From: Gordionus sp. m RMFG-2023 | Lineage: Eukaryota > Nematomorpha > Gordioida > Chordodea > Parachordodidae | DNA length: 64,000 bases | Direction of reading: 5' to 3' | NCBI RefSeq assembly: GCF_954871325.1 | Contig: NC_088776.1 | Coordinates: 20,894,052-20,958,051 of the forward strand | Part shown: positions 47,601 through 55,100 of the stretch, piece by piece | Layout of the letters: every line of letters starts with the position of its first letter | Position numbering within the stretch: position 1 is the stretch's first letter | Position numbers and translations under genes: made by a program | Notes under the pieces: generated by a model | Told to the model about the DNA's origin: nothing | The model's database searches: none | The model's input: only the letters and a program-made list of their open reading frames with translations

Positions 47601-48332
47601 GTGAAGATATTTTTGAAGGGTAACTAAAAATTTCAATGAATTTTACTTCTTTTAATATGAGAAATTTCGAATTTATTGGTGAAGATATTTTTGAAAGGTA
47701 ACTAAAAGTTTCAATAAATTTTACTTCTTTTAATATGAGAAATTTCGAATTTATTTTCCTAATCGTTTATAATAGAAACCTGCAGACATGGACCAAACCT
47801 GGGTGAGGGAGGCGTATCAAAAACCGGTCCGGGCCTAAAAATACAATAGCGAAAATATTAAAAGTAACAAAATTTTGAAAATTCAGGACCAGGTGGTAAA
47901 ATGATAAAAAAAATAAAAATTTAAACCGGGAAATATTTAAAAAAAATACCGGCAGACCTAAAAATATTTTTTTAAATCCAAGTGGGTTGTGTAATATGAG
48001 GCATCTCTGCAGGTCTCTGAGTTATAGGTCTTAAAAATTACAATTAATATAAATCCAAATTATATCTAAATAACCATTAATGCATCAGGATTAGTTATAA
48101 AAATTGAAGAACAAATTATTACGCTTTGATATATCAAAAAATAAATTTCCCAGATCAAAATTATATGGACAACAGAAGACATTGGTTGAAATTAAAGCTC
48201 CCAAATTGTATATTTGATGACATTTATCCTGACACTAACTTCGATATAAAAATTATTAAGAGAGCCACTTTACCCCTAGACCTATCAGTCAATTATACAC
48301 AAGTATTTAGTAATATATCTTTTTTTGACTAA
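29394..48332 (+). CDS. PDZ- and C2-domain protein, RIM-like (multi-exon gene model)
   Basis: Nine exons are proposed: 29394-29656, 30082-31408, 32103-32240, 34764-34872, 35236-35312, 35359-35431, 46008 to about 46124, 47405-47619 and 48154-48332. From the ATG at 29396 this gives about 830 residues. The first about 530 are polar, Ser- and Asn-rich and unrecognised. Residues of about 530-612 form a PDZ domain (KFGVKLKY, then GDKILSWNNILLNGKS). The C-terminal part matches the second half of a C2 domain (DWFQTFMFPDV, LDCSLWLM, DIDLIGMVKIFL, HWLKL). PDZ followed by C2, with a tryptophan in the GDxxLxWN motif, is the layout of RIM active-zone scaffolds, which organise vesicle exocytosis. All junctions agree in phase except the one into 47405. 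The acidic calcium ligands of the C2 loop are not evident, as in RIM. Other PDZ/C2 proteins cannot be excluded. Confidence 0.6.
30082..31408 (+). CDS. PDZ/C2 gene, large exon
   Basis: About 442 codons without a stop in an AT-rich setting, which is strong evidence for coding. The acceptor is TTCAAAG at 30081 (phase 0) and the donor GTAAAT at 31409 (phase 1). Helical, leucine-rich stretches come first (EESLNYLIKILSS, YGELLKVITMLDENQV, LKIFLFPLERDLKHLYYMQK), then a Ser- and Arg-rich part (IARKKMMIEKEIVRRRSVAL). No family is recognised. Its last codon is completed by the exon at 32103. Confidence 0.65.
32103..32240 (+). CDS. PDZ/C2 gene, exon with first half of PDZ domain
   Basis: It starts after CTTAG at 32102 and ends before GTATAC at 32241, phase 1 at both ends. 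It reads VDKFGVKLKYKKAGHNGYIT, then an acidic insert and IINYHVNSEQIQKMSI. FGVKL corresponds to the carboxylate-binding loop and second strand. Joining to the next exon rebuilds the glycine of the GD motif exactly at the splice site. Confidence 0.65.
32241..34763. other. 2.5-kb intron of the PDZ/C2 gene
   Basis: It contains the fold-back MITE at 32341-33490. The rest is AT-rich with no coding sequence; a small palindromic GAACACGTTC lies near 34628. Confidence 0.55.
32341..33490. mobile_element. Fold-back MITE with GGCGCG-rich ends
   Basis: Bases of about 32341-32640 are repeated in inverted orientation at about 33175-33490: GCGTATCTATTACAGTTGC at 32366 pairs with its complement ending 33452, and GCATAGAA at 32613 pairs at 33190. 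The outer ends carry repeated AATTCGGCGCG-like motifs. A third, direct-orientation partial copy (about 32840-32975) lies in the loop. No coding capacity; it lies within an intron. Confidence 0.65.
34764..34872 (+). CDS. PDZ/C2 gene, exon with second half of PDZ domain
   Basis: The acceptor GGAAAAG ends at 34763 and the donor GTAAGG begins at 34873. The peptide GDKILSWNNILLNGKSEVEI, then EDLIKDSPNNVEIYLEK, is a textbook PDZ C-terminal half: the GD-I-L-W-N strand, the L-x-G-K-S turn into the second helix, and the final V-E-I-Y-L strand. The entry phase of 1 matches the preceding exon. Confidence 0.75.
35236..35312 (+). CDS. PDZ/C2 gene, small linker exon
   Basis: It follows ATCTATAG and ends before GTAACA. 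Phase 2 entry restores the lysine ending the PDZ domain. It reads VIGPQFITHFSGTNGIPQ, then KEIEKDQ. The next intron is only 46 bp. Confidence 0.5.
35359..35431 (+). CDS. PDZ/C2 gene, small linker exon after a 46-bp intron
   Basis: It lies between acceptor CAAAAAG and donor GTATTT, phase 1 in and phase 2 out. It reads FDWIPKKTELEYKYKPANYT, then LYQ. A longer frame running on to 35510 is open but ignores the donor. Confidence 0.5.
35432..36738. other. Start of the 10.6-kb intron, no gene
   Basis: AT-rich intron sequence before the nested transposons. Repeated TGACATTACATGTCAGT motifs occur at about 36120-36250, and a 13-C run at 36586. Confidence 0.5.
37346..37580 (-). pseudogene. hAT2 transposase C-terminal dimerisation domain
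   Basis: The minus-strand peptide reads EASTSPMKAVRMNLKNSY, then LKFWKQEYSFPFLRKLSSKI and SASSENLFSVANLVLEERRT, the hATC domain. The upstream residues of the same protein (EFIDDSD) lie 4.3 kb away at 41850-41873 in the opposite orientation, because of the inversion described under findings. Degraded. Confidence 0.75.
37576..40516 (+). mobile_element. hAT1 transposon, left copy of an inverted pair
   Basis: It begins CAGAGTTGTTAAAGTATC and ends in a GTTTAAAAGATAC-type inverted terminus (CTCTG at 40516). Subterminal GTATCTGTATCTAGATA repeats occur at both ends, with one more unit here than in the right copy. The flanks are ATCAGAAT (37568-37575) and ATAAACAC (40517-40524), which do not match each other but match the flanks of the right copy crosswise. 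The right copy is nearly identical; positions sum to 82330 from about 37690 to about 40430. Confidence 0.9.
37916..40250 (+). pseudogene. hAT1 transposase gene (BED finger, hATC), left copy, frame broken
   Basis: A spliced transposase can be followed: exons 37916-37924, 37973-38170, 38213 to 38570 (with one shift near 38240), 38651-38857, 38919-39141, 39185-39448, then pieces to 40250. A BED zinc finger (VKCLPC, then HIRRKH) is followed by FIIDGMQPFSIVE, DCWSAYRR plus SYIGVTAHYINP with a catalytic aspartate, TDNAKNF with the second, RWNSTYNALQLM, LDWTWLQM, and the C-terminal APVEKLFSVNVFTDKRG. A 26-bp tandem duplication at 39556-39607 and a shift near 39900 break the frame. The right copy shares the duplication. 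Confidence 0.75.
40525..41865 (+). pseudogene. Inverted middle segment of hAT2 carrying its central transposase domain
   Basis: Plus-strand fragments read LKTFVMATRAMDEKNVKI, VVSDNGANFISAFKDD (catalytic D-x-G-x-N block, about 41040-41090), RWNSVYIMIQSFLKS-like sequence (about 41255-41310) and FREFIDDSD at the right end (41848-41873). The order is that of a hAT transposase, but on the opposite strand to the C-terminal domain at 37.35 kb. Several stops interrupt it. Confidence 0.7.
41874..44768 (-). mobile_element. hAT1 transposon, right copy of the inverted pair
   Basis: It is the mirror of 37576-40516. The termini are CAGAGTTGTTAAAAGATACC at 41874 and, on the other strand, CAGAGAGTATCTAG ending at 44768. 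The flanks are ATTCTGAT (41866-41873) and GTATTTAT (44769-44776). It has one fewer subterminal GTATCTGTATC unit near 41900 and a few base differences from the left copy, for example around 44045 and 44330. Confidence 0.9.
42080..44414 (-). pseudogene. hAT1 transposase gene, right copy, frame broken
   Basis: It is read from the ATG at 44414 to the stop at 42080 and has the same exon layout and domains as the left copy. The 26-bp tandem duplication is shared (42723-42774), as are the frame shifts near 44090 and 42430. The shared defects show that both copies descend from one already defective source, or that conversion has homogenised them. Confidence 0.75.
45322..45534. mobile_element. 213-bp MITE with TGTTGTTAAACGGCT ends
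   Basis: The ends TGTTGTTAAACGGCT and AGCCGTTTAACAACA are perfect 15-bp inverted repeats, followed on both sides by further CGGCT and GCCG motifs. It lies in the right half of the outer family X element. No clear target duplication, and no coding frame. Confidence 0.7.
46008..46124 (+). CDS. PDZ/C2 gene, probable exon with first half of C2 domain
   Basis: The peptide SNLIIPFAFEQNSKIIFVLL, then ISETCRPDIHVSSVKLIFET, fits the first three strands of a C2 domain. An acceptor TGGGTAG at 46007 gives the phase 2 entry required by the exon at 35359. The 3' border is uncertain: no GT donor in the required phase lies beside residue FET, only a weak GC donor, so an extra small exon may be missing. The match is by pattern rather than by conserved signature residues. 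Confidence 0.4.
46535..46815 (+). repeat. tRNA-like (possible SINE) sequences
   Basis: At 46600 GGGATCGATTCCCTGCGA resembles a tRNA T-arm, and at 46741-46815 CATCCTAGTAGTATAATGGG resembles the 5' half of tRNA-Asp or tRNA-Glu, followed by a GTTCAACCCGAC T-arm-like motif. Neither folds into a complete tRNA by eye. They probably represent a tRNA-derived SINE or a pseudogene. Confidence 0.3.
46660..47025 (+). repeat. Two imperfect direct copies of a ~240-bp unit
   Basis: Bases of about 46675-46780 (GGGTTGATAAAATTTGATCG, then TTTTATGAATATTTTAAAGC) recur at about 46918-47020 (GAGTTTGATAAAATTTAGTC, then TTTTATGAGTATTTTAAAGC). Upstream GCCAGCAC motifs recur with the same spacing. The second copy of the tRNA-like box is more decayed. 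Confidence 0.6.
47405..47619 (+). CDS. PDZ/C2 gene, exon with second half of C2 domain
   Basis: The acceptor TTGTTTCAG ends at 47404 and the donor GTAACT starts at 47620. It reads PSHIKQTDSL, FDWFQTFMFPDVTQQTIKDK, FLDCSLWLMKY and TDIDLIGMVKIFLK. These follow C2 strands five to eight, and the W-x-Q-T-F and L-D-x-x-x-W spacing is close to the first C2 domain of RIM proteins. Entry is phase 2 and exit phase 1. Confidence 0.65.
47600..47755 (+). repeat. 78-bp tandem duplication spanning the exon/intron border
   Basis: Bases 47600-47677 and 47678-47755 are near-identical. The unit includes the last 20 bp of the exon, its 5' splice site and intron sequence. The second copy therefore carries a duplicate donor (TTGAAAG followed by GTAACT). 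Confidence 0.85.
47773..48019. mobile_element. GC-ended MITE (family X) in the last intron of the PDZ/C2 gene
   Basis: It starts TAGAAACCTGCAG and ends CTGCAGGTCTCTG, with GGTCCGGGCCTA-like islands inside. The flanking 8-mers agree at only 5 of 8, so it is an old insertion. Confidence 0.6.
48154..48332 (+). CDS. PDZ/C2 gene, terminal exon
   Basis: The acceptor AATTTCCCAG ends at 48153 and the stop TAA is at 48330-48332. Phase 1 entry makes the aspartate of DQNYMDNRRHWLKLKLP. HWLKL is the closing strand of the C2 domain; the tail NCIFDDIYPDTNFDIKII to NISFFD is unique. It ends 687 bp from the SUMF1 stop codon on the other strand. Confidence 0.65.
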
Positions 48333-49019
48333 AATTTAATTGCTAAAGAATAACCAAGCATGTGATTATTTTAAAAATAGCAATATCATAAATACATCAA
48401 CCCAGCGACCCAACTATGTAAGCACTAAAATTTCTTTCTATATCTTTTATTTTCTTCCTACCTTTTTATCATTAAATTAATATTAGCTTAAATATATATT
48501 TCGAAGCAAGGATTTAATTTGATAAATGAAATTGGGATGATAGAAACATCGGCCGTGGTATGCCATATTGCAGCTTGTGCCATTCTATAGTGATGAAATG
48601 TATACATCAAAAAGCACAGATTAACCAAGATATATTGATTGACAAATTTTTAATATAATTCACTTTATTACAAATATATAAATATCAAAATTTAAAGCAT
48701 ACAATATATTTCTAATCACAGGTTTGTAAATGATTAATATATTATATATCATGGAGGTATGAATCTTTAAATTGTGATATTTGATGAATTTTTTCAATAA
48801 ATCAGTTATAAAATACCCCCCAAAGATAATAGTTCATAAATATATATAATCACAAATATTAATATATTTCTAATCACAGGTGTATAAATGATTAATATAT
48901 TATATATCATAAAGGCATGTCATTTTAAATTGTGATTTTTTCAATAAATCTTTTATAAGTCCCCCCCCCCCCCCTCTACACAAATAACAGTTCTTCAAAA
49001 TAAATAATTTAGAAAAATA
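48333..49019. other. Intergenic region between two convergent genes, with direct repeats
   Basis: Both 3' ends face this region. A unit of about 150 bp occurs twice: about 48700-48829 and 48863-48975 share CTAATCACAGG, GATTAATATATTATATATCA and a C tract. The second copy's C tract is 14 bp (48961-48974). No canonical polyadenylation pair can be assigned with certainty. Confidence 0.6.
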
Positions 49020-49130
49020 TCAAAGTTCATTTCTGTAATAGGAAGAAGCACACCGGAAACCAAGGTTAGTAGCTGAGCTATCAGGTGTGTTTTGACTCCT
49101 GGCAGCGCATCTGTATCTGAAACAATAGCC
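49020..49130 (-). CDS. SUMF1: SUMF1 exon 8 (second active-site cysteine and stop)
   Basis: It reads [20 protein letters not shown], then [16 protein letters not shown] and stop TGA. Cys309 lies five residues after Cys304, split from it by the long intron. The acceptor is ATATTAAG. Confidence 0.93.
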   Translation of the reverse strand, partial: GYCFRYRCAARSQNTPDSSATNLGFRCASSYYRNEL

Positions 49131-52100
49131 CTTAATATAGTTAAAATACGAATTAAAATTATACCATTTAATGGAATATCGTAATCTAAGCTTCCAAATA
49201 ATATTAGAGCTTATATTAAAATATTTATTTTTTTTTAGAAAAACTAAAGAGTTTATCTTAGAAAAAATTTAGATCATTAAAAATATAAAATGAAATTATT
49301 TGAAATATACCTTAAATAATTGCATCACAAATGGATCCAATTTTTTATTTACCTTATCGGGCCCAGTACTTAATATTAATTAAATCTCTTATAATAGAAT
49401 GTAGATTTAATTCAATAAAAATATAATTAAAATCGTTAGTATAACTTCAAGAATAAATATAAATAATCGACAGAATCTTAAGATTTTTCCATCATAATAA
49501 TTTATTTAAAAAAAAAATATGAATTGTACTAAAGTAAATATTTGCGAAAAAAATAACTTAACTAAGTTACTTTATAAATATTGTTAAATAAATTATCTCA
49601 ATAAATTTATTTAAATAAAATTAATTTTTAAATAAATTCAATTATTTGCTTTTTAAAATTCTTCGTCTAAGATCAGAATTGAATAATTGAAACTCATTAC
49701 AATATCTTTATTAGTGTTGTTAAAGTAACTAGTTACAATTGAAAAGATATAACAAATTATATTTTTGGAATGTAACTACAAAGTAATTTAATTTTTAAAA
49801 TATGTTAAATAATATATATCTAGAATTATCTTCTTATGCTGATCCCCCAAATTCGAAAATTATGTTTTATTTTATTAAATATAAGTACATAGAGCGCTCC
49901 TTTAGAGCATTTGGTAGTCTATACATAGGCGCTGCCGAGGATCCCCCCTTTAGAAGTTTGCCTTTTCTTGTAAATATCATTTTAAGCTAATAAAAAATTC
50001 CTCCCCCCTCCCTATATAATATATCACCAAAAACAAGAATTTGAAAAAAATTTTAGTAAATAAAGACACTTAAAAAAGTTATAAAATGCCAAAATTATTT
50101 TTATAAAAATCTAACAGCAATACCTTTAATAAAATTTAGGGGGCTAACCCCCCCCCCCCCTATCAAAAATCTGGCTATGCCAATGAGTCTAGGGATGCTT
50201 ATATTTTGAGAAGCGAATGGTAACGGATAGAAATAATAAATTATTCGTCTTGTTCAAATAAGAATAATTCAATTAGAATAAAAAATAACACGAATATTTA
50301 AATTCGACAAATCGAATGATTCGTTATATTTGAATCGAATAATTTGATTGAATATATAACCAATCAATCAGACAAAGTGATGTGATTAATAAGGTTATGC
50401 ATCAACTGCCTGTGAAAAACTTTTCTTAGTTGGGACTAATTGCGGTCAAAAAATCGTATGTCTTAGAAAAAACGATAAAAATAAATTCTTTGCCTTAAAA
50501 ATTGGTTTGGAATTATAAGTTTAATTAATGCATTTTAATTTCATTAATAACTTAATCGCATGTTCTTTATCATCAGATTATTATAATAATTTTTTTCTGT
50601 TTAAAATTTTAGGGCTTGACTAAAATCAATGCCCTCGGAAACTACGTGCTCCACGCGCCCCCTCTTAAAAAAAAACCTTAATTTATTATTAATATAGAAT
50701 CTTTTAAAAAAAACTGGTATCATAATTAAATTTTTAGAAAATACTTTTTTTTACATGACTAAAATACGCGCTCTCGATAAATATGCGCTATTTTTAAAAA
50801 ATGCAGAATCATTAGCTTATTAAATCAGAAAATGTTAATATTAAGTTTTAAATTTTTTTATAACTCAGTGGGCTATTAAAAAAACACTTTGTATCACTAA
50901 ACTATTCGCTCTCATTAAATATAAGCTATTTTTAAAAAATGAACGCAGAGGCATATTTAACTCATTAAAAGGATTCATAAAAAGTTAATATTAAATTTTT
51001 GGTTCTGATTTCAAACTCTGATCGAGTAAAATGAATCACAACATTTAAAAAAAATTATATAATTATTTGCACTGTTAGAATCGGTTCCTATAAATTTAAA
51101 AATGGGTTCTGGTTGCAATAAATTTTAAAAGAAGGTTCCAGATTTCCGATTTCTAGATTTGATTCCGGTTCTGAAAGTCCCATGTTCCTGATATAAGCTA
51201 ATTTTTTCCCCTCAATTATTTCTTTATTTAAATTGTATTTTCATTAAAATTATGCTAATTAAAAATTGTAAATCGAAATTGTTTTGAAAATGAAAAGTTA
51301 CATAAATTATTTTTAAATTTCTATTTAAAATATAACTCTAACTAGTAATTACTTTTGAAAAATTGTAACTAGTAACGTTAGTTATTATTGAGGATGTAAC
51401 TTGTAATTAGACTTTTCTTTTTATCAAGACTAGAAAAATCGTAATTACTTTCTCTTTTTGTCTATCGTGACTTGTAAGAATACATTATTTTAGAGCCCTA
51501 CATGGACGCTCGACTAGACGGACTCATATATAATTTTAAAAAAATTATTCGGGCCAGACAGACTAGGACTTGGGTTTTTAAAAAATTGTTTAGTTTCTAA
51601 ATGCGAAAAATAGGCTATGCCTTCATTGAAATATTCTACTAAATATATAATATCGATACATTAATATTTTAAACATCAAATTTTCTTTAAAAATTTAACA
51701 ATCCCCATAGAAATTTCTTCTTAAATTATATTTTTATTTTAAGAATGTTTGATTAAAAAAATATATTTAAAATAACTTTAAGACAAATAATAAGACTCTT
51801 TTGAACTTATTTAGTTGCCCTCTACGCCAATTCTGTCCAATTGGTACATTCTTAGCTGCCATAGGAGGTTTGTAATATATTAAACTTCAAAAGTACTCCG
51901 TCTCTTGACAAACTTAACCATTCATTTAAAACATACAATATAAATTCTGGGTTGTGTCTAAAATCTCTATGTATAAACAAATTTGAAGCTTTGTTAAATG
52001 ATTTTGAGATCATTGAAACGTAATGTCTTCAATTGAAAAGGTTGAATAATGAAAATCTAGCAATGATGAACATAGCAAACAGTTTAATAAACATAGCATT

Positions 52101-55100
52101 TATAACATACCAATTCAATTGAACCTAGATTTTTATTGTAAAAACAAAGCAATTCAATAAAAAACCTAGAATTTCATTGTAAAACAATATAGCATTTCAA
52201 TTAAAAAAAATAGCACATGAATTAGTATAATATATATCAGAAACCTAAAGGGTATTTAATTTTTTTAAATATAACTCGGGTCAGGCTAGGCCTAAATATT
52301 TTTTTAAAACCCGAGCCGGACATTTTTTTAAAAATATACCCGGACCTGGTCAGGTCGTATAATTTAAAAGCATTCCCCATTTTGTTGCATTTTGATGAGC
52401 GGCAAGAGTGAAATAATTGAATGTCACTATATTTTAAATCGTTATTATTAGATATAAAAACTAAATAAATGTAATATATTTTAAAAAAATCCGGGCGGGA
52501 ATCCGGATCAGGCTTTAAAATATATAACCCGGACAGGGTCGCCATAAGATCTCTACAGGTCTCTGATAAATATTATCATTTTTTAAAAAATTCAGCAAAA
52601 TTTACTTTCTAACATTTATTTCGATAAGATTTACATTATTCTACAATTCCGTCATATTTTATTTAAAAAAAGTAAAATTTTGAAATTTATAAAACTAGAT
52701 ATAAAAGATGGGAAATATATTGGTAAAGGCATTAATATGCTAATTTATTACAAAATTTTGGACGGGGTCGAATATAATTGCTTTTTTAATTTTCTGCCTG
52801 GGTGGACTTGGAGAAATTTTATTAGATCTTTTTCCGGCAGAATCGCAAAGACAAATTTGATGTAGGGTTTTATTTTGTTTTATAAATTTTCATTTTTTCA
52901 AATAAATACTTTAATATGGTTAACGTTGCATATCCACAAGACCTTCTATAATATCATTTTATAGAAGTTGTTTTAAAAAATATTATAAAAACCAATTTAA
53001 GCATAATATGCAATTATTTCTATAGAAACTGGTATATATGCATTTTTTTATAGACATATTAAAATTTGTATAGGTGATGCTATAGCAGTAAATTTAACAT
53101 TTTAATTCAAATTTATCAGCCATTATATGGATGGTGCTTAGAATACATGGCCTAAATGGGGGGGAGGGGTAAGCACCCCATCCCTTGCCCTCAAATTTCT
53201 TAATTATTTTCATCTTAATAAAATATAAATAGTGTCTTTTTTAAGATTTTTATATATTTATTGAAATAATTTTCGCAGATTATTTATTGATTTCCATTTT
53301 TATATAGATCAGCCCGACCCGGCCCAGCCCGTGAATAATTATTTTATCGGGTTTTTCATGGCCGGTAAAATATATTTTATACAAGTTGTCCGACACAGCC
53401 TGTCCTGTAATAATTCATTATGAAAGAAAAATACATAATCAAAAAAAATATATAAAATGAGAAATAAACAAAAAAAAATTAATAGTAATTAAAATGAAAA
53501 AAAAAGAAAAAAGAGTAGATAATTTAATAAAATATGATTATACAAACCTCAGTACACGCGAAAGATCCGCCTTTTTTAACCCTGTCAGTGCCAGAGTCAG
53601 GTCCCTTTGGGTTTTTTTGATAGGAGGAGTCGTGTTGCGTATGCCACCAGTCAGAAGTCCATTCCCAAACATTTCCGACTATGTTATAGATGCCATATGC
53701 ATTGGGCGCGAATACGTTAACCTATTTAAAAAAATTTTATCAATTAAAATAAGTTGTAAAAATTTGACTCTCCGAATTTGGCATTTATATAATTGTATTT
53801 TTTTCCTGTTGGGTAGCTAACCGCGCCATTATAATTAAAATACTTTCAAAACTATTTTTCTTCTTTTGTTCGATCATAAATGGGACAAATTTTATTGAAT
53901 CAATCTATTGGGAGAGGTGAGGGTTAGAGTTAAACGGAAAGGCGGCAGTATCAAGGTGCAAGATAGTGGGCTTGCACCATCCTGAAAAAATTACAAACAT
54001 AGATTTTTTTATAATAAATTTGGAATTTTTATAAATTTATAAGCTGGTTAAGTAAGTAGATTATGGATACAAATTAATTTATACAGTTTTAGCTATCTCT
54101 GATATAGAAAATTTAGAACAAGATAACTAGCTAACTGGCCCACTTATACGTTAATGGGAAGAGCAAATTAAACGAATTTGTTTCCAGCTGAAGCTTGATT
54201 GGATCTTTCAATAAATGGGATTAGGGAATATATAGATGATAATGAAAGTAATAAATTCCTTCGTGATTTGAAATAGTTTCAAAATTTTATTAAAACAATT
54301 CTGTCTAGTACTGCTTGCTAAATGTGAGCATAACTTTCACCTTATGAATGCCATTATTACGGATTAGCTTGCAAGTCTTACCATAAAAATATTTCCAGTT
54401 TAATAATGATAAAAGTCAATGGGCCTCCTCTCAAAGTGGAATTCTTTATATATTAAAAGGTGGCCGACAATGCAAAGATAACCGATCAAGGAAGCGTGCA
54501 GTTATAATTATAAATTTGAAAAGATTCTACTTTTTTTTGAGTAATAGCAAGCCCCCACCACAAATTTTATGACAACAACACTGACAAAGATATGGTTAGT
54601 ATCAAGACCAAATTTTGGGCTTCTTCCAAGCTTTTAGAAATCATTACCAAGTCGTCCGCATAACAAATCATCCTATTCTCCAAAAACCACGACTGGTTGG
54701 ATCTAAATTCCAAAAGATTTGCAGCTCCAGCGATCGATAATTATTTTATTCATAACTATATTAAACAGCAGCGGGGAGGCGACACACCCTTGCTTTACTC
54801 CTTTTTATGTTCTAAAGGGAGGAGAAACTTTATTAATGATTTTAAACGAGGCAAAAAGATTACTATAGTGCGTCTTAAGAATCCTAATGATATTTACGTC
54901 TATGCCGCATCCCGCTAAGATTGCTCACAAAGTATCATGAATAACGTTGTCAAAAGCACGCTTGAAATCAATGAATATAAAGTAAAACGGTAATTTGTAC
55001 TTCTCGCACTTCTGTATTATAATCTTCAACGCCAATATTGGTTCGTTGATATTCCTATTTGGGCGATAAGCGCAGATGTATTTAGATAGGAGATTTGGTG

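Larger units (their letters stand above)
49131..53547. other. SUMF1 intron 7, transposon-rich
   Basis: It holds hAT-like repeat ends at 49714-51500, a small MITE at 49926-50185, a family X MITE at 52238-52565 and GC-rich relics near 53310. No exon of another gene was recognised. Confidence 0.6.

Noticed and set aside
52680-52865. 61-codon plus-strand frame ending in a tryptophan-rich stretch
   Set aside because: It lies in a SUMF1 intron with no recognised motif and no splice signals that would place it in a gene.
54697-54918. Plus-strand frame of 73 codons
   Set aside because: It is antisense to the LINE reverse transcriptase motifs read on the minus strand.
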